In this document: positions 48,580 through 57,719 of the stretch, piece by piece
How the letters are laid out: every line of letters begins with the position of its first letter
How positions within the stretch are numbered: the first letter of the stretch is position 1
Translations under genes and position numbers: made by a program
NCBI RefSeq assembly: GCF_000426685.1
Contig: NZ_AUFV01000001.1
Location: forward strand, 186,001 to 250,000
Source: Solimonas flava DSM 18980
Lineage (GTDB): Bacteria > Pseudomonadota > Gammaproteobacteria > Nevskiales > Nevskiaceae
Direction of reading: 5' to 3'
Length of the DNA: 64,000 nucleotides
The notes under the pieces: generated by a model
The model's input: only the letters and a program-made list of their open reading frames with translations
Told to the model about the DNA's origin: nothing
The model's database searches: none

Positions 48580-50221
48580 AGCGCGCCGGTCGCGCTGGCT
48601 GGCCGCGGCCGTCGCCGGCGCGCTGAGCCTGTGCGCCGGTCCCGCGGCGGCCGCCGCCGACACCCTGCCGGCGCTGACCCGCACCACGCTGGAGCTGGCC
48701 GCCGAGGTCGGACGCCGCAGCGCCGAGCCGCGACCGTCGCTGTACGCCGGCGTCGCCGCCGACGGTGTGCTGCTGCGCGAGCTGCGCGTGCAGCTCGACG
48801 ATGACGCAGCGCTGCGCTACCAGTTCAGCGAGGACGAGGCGCGTGCGCTCGCCGCCGGTGCGCTCAAGCCCTTGCTGGCGCTGGCGCCGGGCGCGCATCG
48901 GCTGCGCGCCGAGTTCGTCGCCCGCGCCGCCGGCGACAAGCCCGGCGCGACTCGCTACGCCGCCCAGCTCGACCGCCGCTTCACGGCCGACGACGCGCCG
49001 CTCGAACTGCGCTTCAGCGCCGGCAGCCTGCTGGCCGGCGCCAGCCTCGAACTGCAGGCCGCGGCTGGCGACGTCGCGCTGCGCGAAGTCGACTACCTGC
49101 TCGGCAGCGAGCGGCCGTTCGAGGCGGCGCTGCGTCTCGCCGTCAGCGGCCGCGACGACGCGCCGCGCCGCGACGCCGCCTGGCAAGCGCTCGGGCTGTC
49201 GGCCGCGGCGAGCGACGCGGCGGCGCCGGCCGAGCGCTACCGCCAGGCGCTCACCGCAGCCGACGGCGACGCGGCGCTGCGCGCGCTCGGCGACGCCGGC
49301 GCGCTGTCGCCGCAGGGGCTGCGTCTGCGCGATCTGGCCAACGTCACGCTCGGCTATCGCGAGCTGCGCGCCGGTCGCGGCGCGGCGGCGATCGAGCATT
49401 TCCAGCGCGTGCGCAGTCCAGGGCCGTATTCGAACGCGGCGATGCTCGGTCTCGGCTGGTGCTATCTGTGGCCGAGCGCCGAGGGCGCACGCCCGGGCGA
49501 CGCGCCGCTGCGGCCGGCCTCGGCCGACGCGCTGGCCGCGGCGCGGCGCCAGTCGCCGTTCCGCTACCTGCAGGCGGTGGCGAGCGGTGCGCGCGCCGAC
49601 GACCTGCGCCGCGCGCTGATTCCGTGGGCCGAGCTGCTCGGCCGCGATCCACTCGACCCGGCGGTGCAGGAAGGCATGCTGGCGATCCCGTACGCGCTCG
49701 ATCATCTCGGCGCGCACGAGCAGGCCGAGCGCCACTACGCGCGCGCGATCACCGCGCTCGAAGGCGCCCGCGCCACGCTCGCCGCGGCGCGCGCCGAGAT
49801 CGCCGACGGCCGCCTGCTCGCGGCGCTCGACGCGCGCGACGCCGACACCGCGAGCGGCTGGCCGCGCCAGCTGGTCGAACAGCGCGACGATGCCGAGGCG
49901 GTGCCGCTGCGGGTGTTCGCCGCCGCCGACGAGGCTGCCGCGCCGCTGCGCGAGTACCGCCAGCTGCGCAGCCTGACGCGCGCGCTCGACGCCGCCGCCG
50001 CGCAGCTCGCCGCGCACGACGGCGACGCTGCGCTGGCGGCGCGCATCAACGCGCAGCGCGCGCGGCTGGCGCGGGCCGGTGACGAGGCCGCGGCCCGCCT
50101 GCGCGCGGCGCTGCAGGCGGTGCTGCTGGGTCTCGACCGGCAGACCACGCGCGCGCTCGCCGAAGCCGAGTTCGCGCTTGCCCGCGTCTACGACCGCGAC
50201 CCGCACGGAGACGGCTCATGA
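48542..50221 (+). CDS. Secreted TPR-type helical repeat protein
   Basis: 559-aa protein, Ala/Arg-rich, with a signal peptide (RWLAAAVAGALSLCAGPAAAAA) and helical repeats in the middle, for example LGYRELRAGRGAAAIEHFQRVRSPGPYSNAAMLGLGW. No catalytic motif is seen. Its TGA overlaps the ATG of the next TPR gene. The cluster resembles TPR genes that accompany ExbB/ExbD-type motors (AglT/PglI-like in Myxococcus gliding loci), but no motor gene is in this window. Confidence 0.7.
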   Translation: MPRTPPPNASRTEARRSRWLAAAVAGALSLCAGPAAAAADTLPALTRTTLELAAEVGRRSAEPRPSLYAGVAADGVLLRELRVQLDDDAALRYQFSEDEARALAAGALKPLLALAPGAHRLRAEFVARAAGDKPGATRYAAQLDRRFTADDAPLELRFSAGSLLAGASLELQAAAGDVALREVDYLLGSERPFEAALRLAVSGRDDAPRRDAAWQALGLSAAASDAAAPAERYRQALTAADGDAALRALGDAGALSPQGLRLRDLANVTLGYRELRAGRGAAAIEHFQRVRSPGPYSNAAMLGLGWCYLWPSAEGARPGDAPLRPASADALAAARRQSPFRYLQAVASGARADDLRRALIPWAELLGRDPLDPAVQEGMLAIPYALDHLGAHEQAERHYARAITALEGARATLAAARAEIADGRLLAALDARDADTASGWPRQLVEQRDDAEAVPLRVFAAADEAAAPLREYRQLRSLTRALDAAAAQLAAHDGDAALAARINAQRARLARAGDEAAARLRAALQAVLLGLDRQTTRALAEAEFALARVYDRDPHGDGS

Positions 50222-53043
50222 TCCGCCGCATCGGTCTGGCCCTGCTGTGCCTGACGGCCGCGCTGCCGGCGCGCGCCGACGAGCCGCCGACGGTCGGCTC
50301 GGTGACGCGCAACAACGGCCTGCAGGAAAACGGCCGCTTCATCGTGCGCACGCCGGGCATCCTGCGCGTCGAGACCTCGGCGCCGGTCGCGCCCGATGCG
50401 GTGCGCGCGATCGCGCACTACGACCGCCTGATCGCGCTCGACGGCGTCGATCCGGCGCTGCGCGCCGAGGCGATGCGCCGCGCCGCCTATCTGCGCGTGC
50501 GCCGCTTCGACCAAGGACAGGCCGATGCCGCCGAGCTGCAGCAGGCGATCGCGCTCTACCGCCGCCTGCTCGCCGAGCATCCGCAGGACCCGGCCAACGA
50601 TCTGGCGCTGTACCAGCTGGCGCGTGCCGAGCAGATCGCCGGCGACAGCGAAGCGGCGATCACGGCGCTGCGCAGACTCGGTGCCGAGCATCCGCAATCG
50701 ACGCTGGTCGCCGACGCGCGCTTTCGCGCCGCCGAGCTGCTGTATCTGGCGCGCCGCTACGACGAGGCCGAACCGCTCTACGCCGCGGTCGTTGCGCAGG
50801 GCAGCGGCACGCCGTACTTCGTGCCGGCGCGCGGCAAGTACGGCTGGACGCTGTATCAGCAGGGCCGCTACGAGGCGGCGCTGCCGGTGCTGCTGGCGAT
50901 TCTCGACAGCGACCTGCCGCCCGGCACGCTGGAGGATCCGAAGACCGCGCTGGCCGCCGTCGACCGGCGCAAGGGCGATTTCGCCGCCGACGCGCTGAAC
51001 CTCGCCGGCCGCTCGTTCGCGGCGCTCGGCGGCGGCGCGGCGATGAACGCCTACTTCGCGCAGCGCGGCGACCCGCGCTTCTCGACGCTGCTCTATGCGG
51101 CGCTCGGCGGCGCGCTGCTCGAACAGCGCCGCTATCACGACGCCGCGCGCGTCTACGCCGCGTTCATCGAACGCCATCCGCAGCACCGCCTGGCGCCGGA
51201 CTTCCAGCAGCGCGTGATCGCCGCCTACGAAGGCGGCGGCTTCGCCGAGCCGACGATCGTCGCGCAGGAGGTGTATGTGGAGCGCTACAGCCCCGGCGCG
51301 CCGTACTGGAACGGCGCCGCGCCGCCCGCGGCCGTGCTCGATGCGCTGCGCGCCGATCTCGACGATCTCGGGCGCTGGCATCAGGCGCGCGCGCAGCGCC
51401 TGCCGGCGTCCGAAGCGGCGGCGCGCCAGGCCGGCTTTCTGGCGGCCGCCGAGTGGTATCGGCGCCGGCTCGCGCTGGAGGCGCCGGGCGAGACGGCCGC
51501 CGCCATCGCCATGCTGCGCGCCGACGCGCTCTACGACGGCGGGCGCACGCGCGAGGCGGCGCAGGCCTACGAGCAGGTCGCCTACGAACGGCCCAACGCG
51601 CGTTCGGCCGAGGCCGCGTATGCCGCCGTGCAGGCCTGGCAACGCCTGGGCACCGAACTGCCGCCGGCGCAGCGGCCGGAGGCGCTGCGTGCGTCGATCG
51701 CCGCGACGCAGCGCTTCGCCGACGCCTACGCCGAGCACCCGCAGTGGAGCGCGGCACTGACGCGCGGCGCGCAGGATCTCTACGAGATCGGCGACGAGGC
51801 GCAGGCGGTCGCGGTCGCGCAGCGCACGCTCACCGCCGGCCGCGCGACGCCGGCGCAGCGGGTCGAGCTCTATGGCGTGGTCGCCGCAGCGCAGTTCGCG
51901 CAGCGCGACTACGCGCAGGCCGAGACCGCCTACGTGGCGCTGCTGCGCGAGAGCGCGCTGCCGGCCGAGGCGCGCAGTGCGGCGTCCGAGCAGCTCGCCG
52001 CCGCCGTCTACCGCCAGGGCGAGGCGGCGCGCGCCGGCGGCGACCTGCGCGGCGCGGCGCGCCATTTCCAGCGCGTCGGCGCACTGGTGCCGGATGCGCG
52101 CATCCGCGCCACCGCCGAATACGACGCCGCCGCGGCGCTGATGGGCCTGCAGGACTGGCACGCCGCGGCGGCGGCGCTGGAGACTTTCCGCTCGCGCTAT
52201 CCGCAGCACGCCTTGAGCGCCGAGGCCGACAAGAAACTCGCCTACGCCTACGAGCAGGACGCGCAGCCGGCCGCCGCCGCCGAGGTCTATCGCCGCGTCG
52301 CCGCGCGCGACGGCGAGACGCCGGCACTGCGCCGCGACGCCGCCTGGCAGGCGGCACTGCTCTACGACCGCGCGCAGCAGACGGCCGCCGCGGTGCAGGC
52401 CTACGAGGCCTGCCTCGACGCCTATCCGCAGCCGCTCGAACGCAGTCTGCAGGCGCGCCGCCGGCTCGCCGATCTGGCCCGCGACGCGCAGGACGACGAG
52501 GGCCGCTACCGTCACTGGCTGCAGACGCTGGTCGCGGTCGACGCCGGCGCCGCGCACAACGCGCAAACCGCGCTGATGGCGGCGCAGGCCAATCTCGAAC
52601 TCGGCCGCCTCGACGCCGAAGCGGCGCGCCGCATCGCGCTGGCCGCGCCGATCGCCAGGAACCTGACGCGGCGCCAGCAGGCCAGCGAGACGGCGATCGC
52701 CGCGCTGCTGCGCGCCGCCGGCAGCGACGATGCCGAGATCACGACGGCGGCGACCTACGAGATCGGCGCGGTCTATCGCGACTTCGGCAGCGCGCTGCTC
52801 GACTCCGAGCGCCCGGCGAAGCTGCAGGGCGACGCGCTGGAGCAATACCAGATCCTGCTCGAGGAGCAGGCCGATCCGTTCGAGCAGAAATCGATCGAGG
52901 CGCATGCGGCCAATCTGCAGCGCGCGCGCCAGGGTCTGTGGAACGAGTGGATCCGGCGCAGCGCCGCGTCGCTGACCGAACTGGCGCCGGCCCGCTACGG
53001 CAAACACGAACTGCGCGAGGATCGCTATGAAGCGCTGCCCTGA
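50218..53043 (+). CDS. Large periplasmic TPR protein
   Basis: 941-aa protein with a signal peptide (MIRRIGLALLCLTAALPARADE) and many TPR-like helical pairs through its whole length, for example EAAITALRRLGAEHPQSTLVADARFRAAELLYLARRYDEAEPLY and ALETFRSRYPQHALSAEADKKLAYAYEQD. It is probably a scaffold in an envelope complex with its TPR neighbours. It overlaps the previous gene by 4 bp and the next by 17 bp, showing a tight operon. Confidence 0.8.
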   Translation: MIRRIGLALLCLTAALPARADEPPTVGSVTRNNGLQENGRFIVRTPGILRVETSAPVAPDAVRAIAHYDRLIALDGVDPALRAEAMRRAAYLRVRRFDQGQADAAELQQAIALYRRLLAEHPQDPANDLALYQLARAEQIAGDSEAAITALRRLGAEHPQSTLVADARFRAAELLYLARRYDEAEPLYAAVVAQGSGTPYFVPARGKYGWTLYQQGRYEAALPVLLAILDSDLPPGTLEDPKTALAAVDRRKGDFAADALNLAGRSFAALGGGAAMNAYFAQRGDPRFSTLLYAALGGALLEQRRYHDAARVYAAFIERHPQHRLAPDFQQRVIAAYEGGGFAEPTIVAQEVYVERYSPGAPYWNGAAPPAAVLDALRADLDDLGRWHQARAQRLPASEAAARQAGFLAAAEWYRRRLALEAPGETAAAIAMLRADALYDGGRTREAAQAYEQVAYERPNARSAEAAYAAVQAWQRLGTELPPAQRPEALRASIAATQRFADAYAEHPQWSAALTRGAQDLYEIGDEAQAVAVAQRTLTAGRATPAQRVELYGVVAAAQFAQRDYAQAETAYVALLRESALPAEARSAASEQLAAAVYRQGEAARAGGDLRGAARHFQRVGALVPDARIRATAEYDAAAALMGLQDWHAAAAALETFRSRYPQHALSAEADKKLAYAYEQDAQPAAAAEVYRRVAARDGETPALRRDAAWQAALLYDRAQQTAAAVQAYEACLDAYPQPLERSLQARRRLADLARDAQDDEGRYRHWLQTLVAVDAGAAHNAQTALMAAQANLELGRLDAEAARRIALAAPIARNLTRRQQASETAIAALLRAAGSDDAEITTAATYEIGAVYRDFGSALLDSERPAKLQGDALEQYQILLEEQADPFEQKSIEAHAANLQRARQGLWNEWIRRSAASLTELAPARYGKHELREDRYEALP

Positions 53044-53686
53044 TGCCACTGCCGCTCTTGCCGCCCTGCTGACGGGCGCGCTGCTCGCCGCCTGCGCGAG
53101 CCAGAGTCCGGTCCCGACGCCAACGCGCGCGCGCGCCCTGCCGCCGCCGGCGGCAGCCGCGCCGGTCGATCCCGACAAGGCCGATCCGCAGCAGCGCTTC
53201 GCCGCCGCGCTGCAGCTGATGCGGGAAGGACGGCGCGACGAGGCGATCACCGTCCTGCAGGTGCTGACCAGCGATTTCCCGCAGTACTCGGGGCCGTGGA
53301 CCGATCTCGGCATCCTCTATGCGCAGCTGCGCCGGCCGCGCGAGGCCGGCGACGCGTTCGACAGGGCGGTGCGCGCCAATCCCGACAACGCCGTCGCCTG
53401 GAACGCGCGCGGCGTGCTCTACCGCGAAGGCGGTGACGCCGCGCGTGCCGAGCAGTGCTACCGGCGCGCGCTGGCGGCGCAGCCGGACTACGCCAAGGCG
53501 CATTACAACCTCGCGATCCTCTACGACCTGACGCTGCGCCGGCCGCAGGACGCGCTCGCGCATTACCGCCAGTACCAGCAGCTCGCCGGCGACGAGGCGC
53601 AGCCGATGGTCGCCGTGTGGATACGCGAACTCGAATCGCGCACCATCGCCGCCGCCGGCGGCGCGCCGGCCGGAGCGCAGAAATGA
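53027..53686 (+). CDS. TPR lipoprotein
   Basis: 219-aa protein with a lipobox (LLAAC, about residues 19-23) and three or more TPR units (GPWTDLGILYAQLRRPREAGDAFDRAVRANPDNAVAWNARGVLYREGGDAARAEQCYRRALAAQPDYAKAHYNLAILYDL pattern). It is probably anchored in the outer membrane as the third TPR member of the cluster. Its TGA overlaps the ATG of the following small gene. Confidence 0.85.
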   Translation: MKRCPDATAALAALLTGALLAACASQSPVPTPTRARALPPPAAAAPVDPDKADPQQRFAAALQLMREGRRDEAITVLQVLTSDFPQYSGPWTDLGILYAQLRRPREAGDAFDRAVRANPDNAVAWNARGVLYREGGDAARAEQCYRRALAAQPDYAKAHYNLAILYDLTLRRPQDALAHYRQYQQLAGDEAQPMVAVWIRELESRTIAAAGGAPAGAQK

Positions 53687-53970
53687 AGCGGCTCTTCAGC
53701 CTCGTACTGTTCGCAACGGCGATCGCGGCGCCGGCGTTCGCCGAGCCGCCGCCGGCGGACGGCGGCGGCACCACCATCGTCGGCGAACGCGAGACCGCGG
53801 TCGGTCTCTATCTGCTGCCCTGGCAGGAGGAAGCGCCGAGCGACATCGATCGCCCGCCGGCGCACTTCGAGATGCCGGCGCAGGCGCCCGACGGCGAACG
53901 ACTGCGCGCGCTGAGTCAGGCCGACGAGGCCGGCGCTGCCTATCGGCGCGTGCGCACCGAGCCGCGCTGA
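53683..53970 (+). CDS. Small secreted protein closing the TPR operon
   Basis: 95-aa protein with a signal peptide (LFSLVLFATAIAAPAFA) and the segment TTIVGERETAVGLYLLPWQEE followed by DIDRPP, a pattern I associate with small proteins near ExbBD/TPR clusters. ATG 53683 overlaps the previous stop (ATGA). Function unknown. Confidence 0.6.
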   Translation: MKRLFSLVLFATAIAAPAFAEPPPADGGGTTIVGERETAVGLYLLPWQEEAPSDIDRPPAHFEMPAQAPDGERLRALSQADEAGAAYRRVRTEPR

Positions 53971-54082
53971 GACGCATCGATACGGCGGTGCGGCGCCACG
54001 GCGCGCGTTCGCTTGCTACACCGCGCACGCGGCCGCCGCGGTGCCGTCCGACGTGCCGACGGTTGATCCGCCGGGCGCGGCG

Positions 54083-55084
54083 TCAGCGCTCGACGCAGCG
54101 AATGCGCACGCCGGGTTGTGCGCGCAGTCGCGGCGCGAGCGCCGGCGTCGCCAGCAGTTCGCCGTCGTCGGTGAGCGCGAGCGCCTGACCGACGCCGAGG
54201 CGCGCGGCGAGCGCCCGCCAGCCGGCGGCGCCGGCGACGAACAGCGCGCCGCCGGCGGCATCGGCGAAGGCGGCGTCGGCGTGCACGACGGTCAGGCTGC
54301 GCAGGCCACGGCACGGCCAGCCGCTGCGCGGATCGAGCAGGTGCGCGTAGCGCGTGCCGCGATGCTCGAAATAGCGCTGGTCGTCGCCGTGGGTGATGAC
54401 CGCTTCATCGCAGGCGTCCATCGTCGCCAGCAGGCGCGGCGCGTCGGGGCGGCGCGGATCGCGGATGCCGATGCGCCAGGCGCGTTCGTTGCGACGGCCG
54501 CGCACGGCGAGGTTGCCGCCGGCGTCGATGCTGATATTGGCGTAGCCGCGCGACTGCAGGCGTTCGAGCATGCAGTCGACGATATAGCCCTTGCCGATGC
54601 CGCCGAAATCCCAGGCGGTGTCCGGTGCCGGGCCGTAGTGCTCGCCGCCGTCGTAGGCCGGCGCCGCGCGCAGCGCCGTCAGCAACGCATCGATCTGCGT
54701 CGCGGCCGGCGGCTCGGCGCGCAGCCGCGCGATGTCGTCGAAGCCCCAGAGGCGCACGAGCGCGCCGATGCGCGGCTCGAACAGGCCGTCGCTGTGTTCA
54801 CGGATCTGCCAGGCGCGGCGGAACAGCGGGCGCAGCGCGGGCGGCACCGCGACGCGCTCGCCGGCGGCGACGCGACGATTGAACTGCGCCAGCGCGCCCT
54901 GGCCCCAGGCCCAGGCATCGCGGCCGAAATCGTCGATCTCGCGCTCGATCGCGCTGATCGCCGCATCGGCCGTGACCCGGCCGCGCGGCTCGGTCATCAC
55001 GGTGACGGTAACGAATGTGCCCATCGCCATGAAGCGACGCTGCAACGGCGATGGCCGGCGTAGCCAGCCCATGGTCGGAATCAT
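54083..55084 (-). CDS. apbE: FAD:protein FMN transferase (ApbE)
   Basis: 333-aa ApbE-family enzyme that moves FMN from FAD onto a Thr or Ser of target proteins. Motifs are FGGIGKGYIVD, SIDAGGNLAVRG and YAHLLDPRSGWP. The usual lipoprotein signal is not evident, so its compartment is uncertain. A likely substrate, the FMN-binding protein with an SGAT site, lies three genes upstream. The start is ATG 55084 or 55072; neither has a strong ribosome site. Confidence 0.88.
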   Translation of the reverse strand: MIPTMGWLRRPSPLQRRFMAMGTFVTVTVMTEPRGRVTADAAISAIEREIDDFGRDAWAWGQGALAQFNRRVAAGERVAVPPALRPLFRRAWQIREHSDGLFEPRIGALVRLWGFDDIARLRAEPPAATQIDALLTALRAAPAYDGGEHYGPAPDTAWDFGGIGKGYIVDCMLERLQSRGYANISIDAGGNLAVRGRRNERAWRIGIRDPRRPDAPRLLATMDACDEAVITHGDDQRYFEHRGTRYAHLLDPRSGWPCRGLRSLTVVHADAAFADAAGGALFVAGAAGWRALAARLGVGQALALTDDGELLATPALAPRLRAQPGVRIRCVER

Positions 55085-55156
55085 GTTGAGCGGGAAGCGG
55101 GCAGGGCTGGCGGGCGGCCGCGATCCGGCCGCCCGCCGCTGCCGCGCTTCATCCAC

Positions 55157-55444
55157 TCATTTCGGCGGATAGTATTCGTCCTGGGTGAGCTGGCCGTCAT
55201 GATTGGTATCGCGGCGCTCGAAGCGCTTGTCGAGTTGCGAGCCCGGCACGACTTCGTCGCGCTGGATGATGCCGTCGCCGTTCTTGTCGACCCACAGCTC
55301 GCTGGCGGGAGCGGTGCCGCCGGGCGCGCCGACCGAGGCCGAGCCCGGCGCGTCGGTGCTGTGCCCGGGCAGCGTGCCGGTTCCCGCCGAGGCGGCACCG
55401 GCAACGGCGAACAATGCGATGAACAGCAGGTGCGACCGATCCAT
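55157..55444 (-). CDS. Secreted EF-hand calcium-binding protein
   Basis: 95-aa protein with a signal peptide (LLFIALFAVAGAASA) and two EF-hand loops, DKNGDGIIQRDE and DTNHDGQLTQDE, each with the acidic positions intact. ATG 55444 has AGGGAG upstream. It lies between the PepSY protein and apbE genes; its partner is unknown. Confidence 0.85.
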   Translation of the reverse strand: MDRSHLLFIALFAVAGAASAGTGTLPGHSTDAPGSASVGAPGGTAPASELWVDKNGDGIIQRDEVVPGSQLDKRFERRDTNHDGQLTQDEYYPPK

Positions 55445-55568
55445 GTCTATCTCCCTGTCGAATCCGTGAGTCCCACGTGGTCGCCGACGCGGCGCCGCGC
55501 GGCCCGTCCATGGGCCGTGCGGCGCCGCCATGCGCGCGAAGCGGCGGCGAATCCGCCTCGCGTCGTGT

Positions 55569-56459
55569 TCAGCGCGGCGCCAGACGCTTGCGGTTCTGGC
55601 GGATGCGCCACCACATCCAGATGCCGCTGACCGCCAGCACCATCGCGACCAGGCCGATCAGCGTGATCAGCCACGCCCCGATCGGTCCGAACAGGCGGCC
55701 GCTGTGCAGATCGATCAGCACCTGCTCGACGATCACGCGCGGCTTGGCATACGGCAGTGCCTTCTCGCGTTCGGCCTCGGGCAGGGCCTGCGGCTGCGAC
55801 CAGTCGACTTCGGTCGGCGAGACCGGCGCCCAACTGTTGCCCTCGTCGCCGCTCTGGTAGGCGTCGAGGTCCTGCACGGCGATGATCTGCGGGTCGCGCT
55901 TGAGCACGCCGACGCGGCGGATCGTCGACACCGGCAGGATCGGCGGCGTCAGCTCGTCGACGCGCTCGCCGTCCGGGCGCAGCAGCACCAGGCTCGCCGG
56001 CCCCGCGACGTACAGCAGCGGACTGCTCTTGCCGGCGACGACGAAGCCGAGCGGCGCCGCGATCTGCGTGGCCAGCGGCTTGCCGTCGATCAGCGTGTAG
56101 TCGTTGGTCGCGCTGAGCCAGTGCCCGCCGGCGCTGAAGCCGCTCTGCGGCGGCTCGGCATGCAGGCCGTACATCTGCATCAGCCACGGCCAGTCGACGC
56201 GCGCGGTGTCGAGGCCGAGTTCGACGCTGCGCGTCAGCAGCACGCCGGTGCAGGCCAGCCAGATCAGGAACGCGAAGGCGACGAGGCCGGCGCGCGAATG
56301 CCATTCGCGCAGCAGCGCGATGATGTTGCGCTTGGGCTTCGGCGCCTTGTGCGGCGGGCGCGCGCTGCGCCAGCCGCGCAGGCGCGGCAGCAGCTTCTGC
56401 CGCGCCGGCGCCGGATGCGGGGACAAGGGCTCCTTCATCGCCACGTGTGCCGGGTTCAT
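55569..56459 (-). CDS. PepSY-associated TM helix protein
   Basis: 296-aa membrane protein with one helix near residues 57-77 (SRAGLVAFAFLIWLACTGVLL) and another near the C-terminus (IGAWLITLIGLVAMVLAVSGIWMWW), between which lies a periplasmic region of about 180 residues. His residues next to the helices (EWHSRAG, LIDLHSGR) are candidates for haem ligation, as in PepSY-type membrane reductases linked to flavinylated proteins. It lies 5 bp after the FMN-binding protein gene, so the two likely work together. Confidence 0.8.
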   Translation of the reverse strand: MNPAHVAMKEPLSPHPAPARQKLLPRLRGWRSARPPHKAPKPKRNIIALLREWHSRAGLVAFAFLIWLACTGVLLTRSVELGLDTARVDWPWLMQMYGLHAEPPQSGFSAGGHWLSATNDYTLIDGKPLATQIAAPLGFVVAGKSSPLLYVAGPASLVLLRPDGERVDELTPPILPVSTIRRVGVLKRDPQIIAVQDLDAYQSGDEGNSWAPVSPTEVDWSQPQALPEAEREKALPYAKPRVIVEQVLIDLHSGRLFGPIGAWLITLIGLVAMVLAVSGIWMWWRIRQNRKRLAPR

Positions 56460-56464
56460 GGCGT

Positions 56465-57097
56465 TCAGGCGGTCAGCGAGTCGAACACCAGCGCGGTGCG
56501 GGCCATGCGCTGCATCATCTTCACCGACAGCGTCGCGCCGGAGATGTTGTCGACCTTCTTGTCGATGCCGCCGCCGGCGGCTCTGGCGCCGATCAGCTGC
56601 TGCAGGAAGCTCGGCTGTGCGATCTGTTCGCCGCGCGATTCGCGGTAGATCAGCACGCGCGCGTGCTCGATCGCGCCGCCGGCGACGACGAAGCCGCAGG
56701 TCGTCGGCACGTAACCCTCTTTGCCGATGTCGTCGAAGATCCAGGCGCTGCGGCCGTCGGCCTTCCAGTAGCGCAGGCGCGCCTGCGGATACGGACGGCC
56801 GAACACGGCGCCGATCTGCGCCTGCTTGGCGGCGTCGAGATCGAGGACGGTGGGGGGCGGGGGAGTGCCGGGTGCGAACGCCTCGGCGATGAAGGCGTCG
56901 GGCGTCTGGAAAGTCTTGTAGATGTCGATCGCCTCGGCCTTGCGCGAGGCCAGGCCGAGCAGCGGCAGCGCGGCCAGCGCCTGCAGCAGGCGGCGGCGAT
57001 CAAAAAGAGCCCCGGCGGACGAAGCCGCGCGGGGATTTGGGAAGTCGGGACTGGCGGTCGTGAGGCGGGCGGGACGCTTTGCTTTATGAATTGTCAC
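56465..57097 (-). CDS. Exported FMN-binding domain protein (ApbE substrate)
   Basis: 210-aa protein. The N-terminus has RRRLLQALAALPLLGLA, compatible with a Tat-type signal. The FMN-binding domain ends with DNISGATLS (183-191), in which Thr189 is the expected site of covalent FMN attachment by ApbE. Related domains occur in NqrC, RnfG and NosR. Together with the downstream PepSY and apbE genes it forms a flavin electron-transfer module outside the cytoplasm. Confidence 0.88.
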   Translation of the reverse strand: MTIHKAKRPARLTTASPDFPNPRAASSAGALFDRRRLLQALAALPLLGLASRKAEAIDIYKTFQTPDAFIAEAFAPGTPPPPTVLDLDAAKQAQIGAVFGRPYPQARLRYWKADGRSAWIFDDIGKEGYVPTTCGFVVAGGAIEHARVLIYRESRGEQIAQPSFLQQLIGARAAGGGIDKKVDNISGATLSVKMMQRMARTALVFDSLTA

Positions 57098-57223
57098 GGC
57101 GGTTCTCGAAACGGGAAGGGCGGCCGGGATGCGGAAGGGCGGAACACGCCGCGCCGGACGTTGGCGCGTGCGAGGCGGCGTGCTCCGCTTCCGGATCTCC
57201 TCCAGGCCGGTGTGCGGCGCTCC

Positions 57224-57694
57224 TTACTTGGTGACGATCACGCGCGTGAACGGCGCCAGCGCGGCGATCAGGTGGTTGCAGCTGTAGTACGGGATCTGGT
57301 TGCGCTCGCAGGCGTTGTACGCGGCTTCGACGACGGCGTTGAACTGCGTCATCGTGATGCCGAGGTCGGCGTGCGCGGCGCTCATGCTGGCGCCCTGGTA
57401 CTCGACCTTGGCGCCGAGCACCATCTGCTCCAACTGCGTGTTCAGCGCGATCTGGCGCTCGACGTTGCCGAACTCCTTGAAGATGTAGTTGATGCGGTTG
57501 TCGAGCATGATGTAGTAGAACAGCGACTCGACCCAGTTGTGGACGCCGTACTCGCCGCCGAAGCTGGCGACTGCCGAGCTGGGGATGCCGAGGATCGGTT
57601 TGGTCTTCTGCTCGGCGGCGAAGGCCGGTTGCAGGGAGGCGATCATCAGCGCCGTGCCGGCCGCGATCGCGAGTTTTGCCTTGCTGACTTTCAT
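57224..57694 (-). CDS. Secreted group 1 truncated haemoglobin
   Basis: 156-aa protein with a signal peptide (LAIAAGTALMIASLQPAFA) and a truncated-globin core: DNRINYIFKEF, LEQMVLGAKVEY and AHADLGITMTQFNAVV, in which the His is the expected proximal haem ligand. Export is unusual for this globin class. Gas binding (NO, O2) or redox with the nearby flavoprotein is possible. It lies 25 bp after the DUF3034 gene. Confidence 0.82.
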   Translation of the reverse strand: MKVSKAKLAIAAGTALMIASLQPAFAAEQKTKPILGIPSSAVASFGGEYGVHNWVESLFYYIMLDNRINYIFKEFGNVERQIALNTQLEQMVLGAKVEYQGASMSAAHADLGITMTQFNAVVEAAYNACERNQIPYYSCNHLIAALAPFTRVIVTK

Positions 57695-57719
57695 CGAAGA
57701 TCTCCTGTTGCGGTCCGGA

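Noticed and set aside
50188-53313. Minus-strand open frame of about 1040 codons opposite the TPR genes
   Set aside because: Same composition artefact; the plus-strand genes have signal peptides, overlapping starts and TPR patterns.
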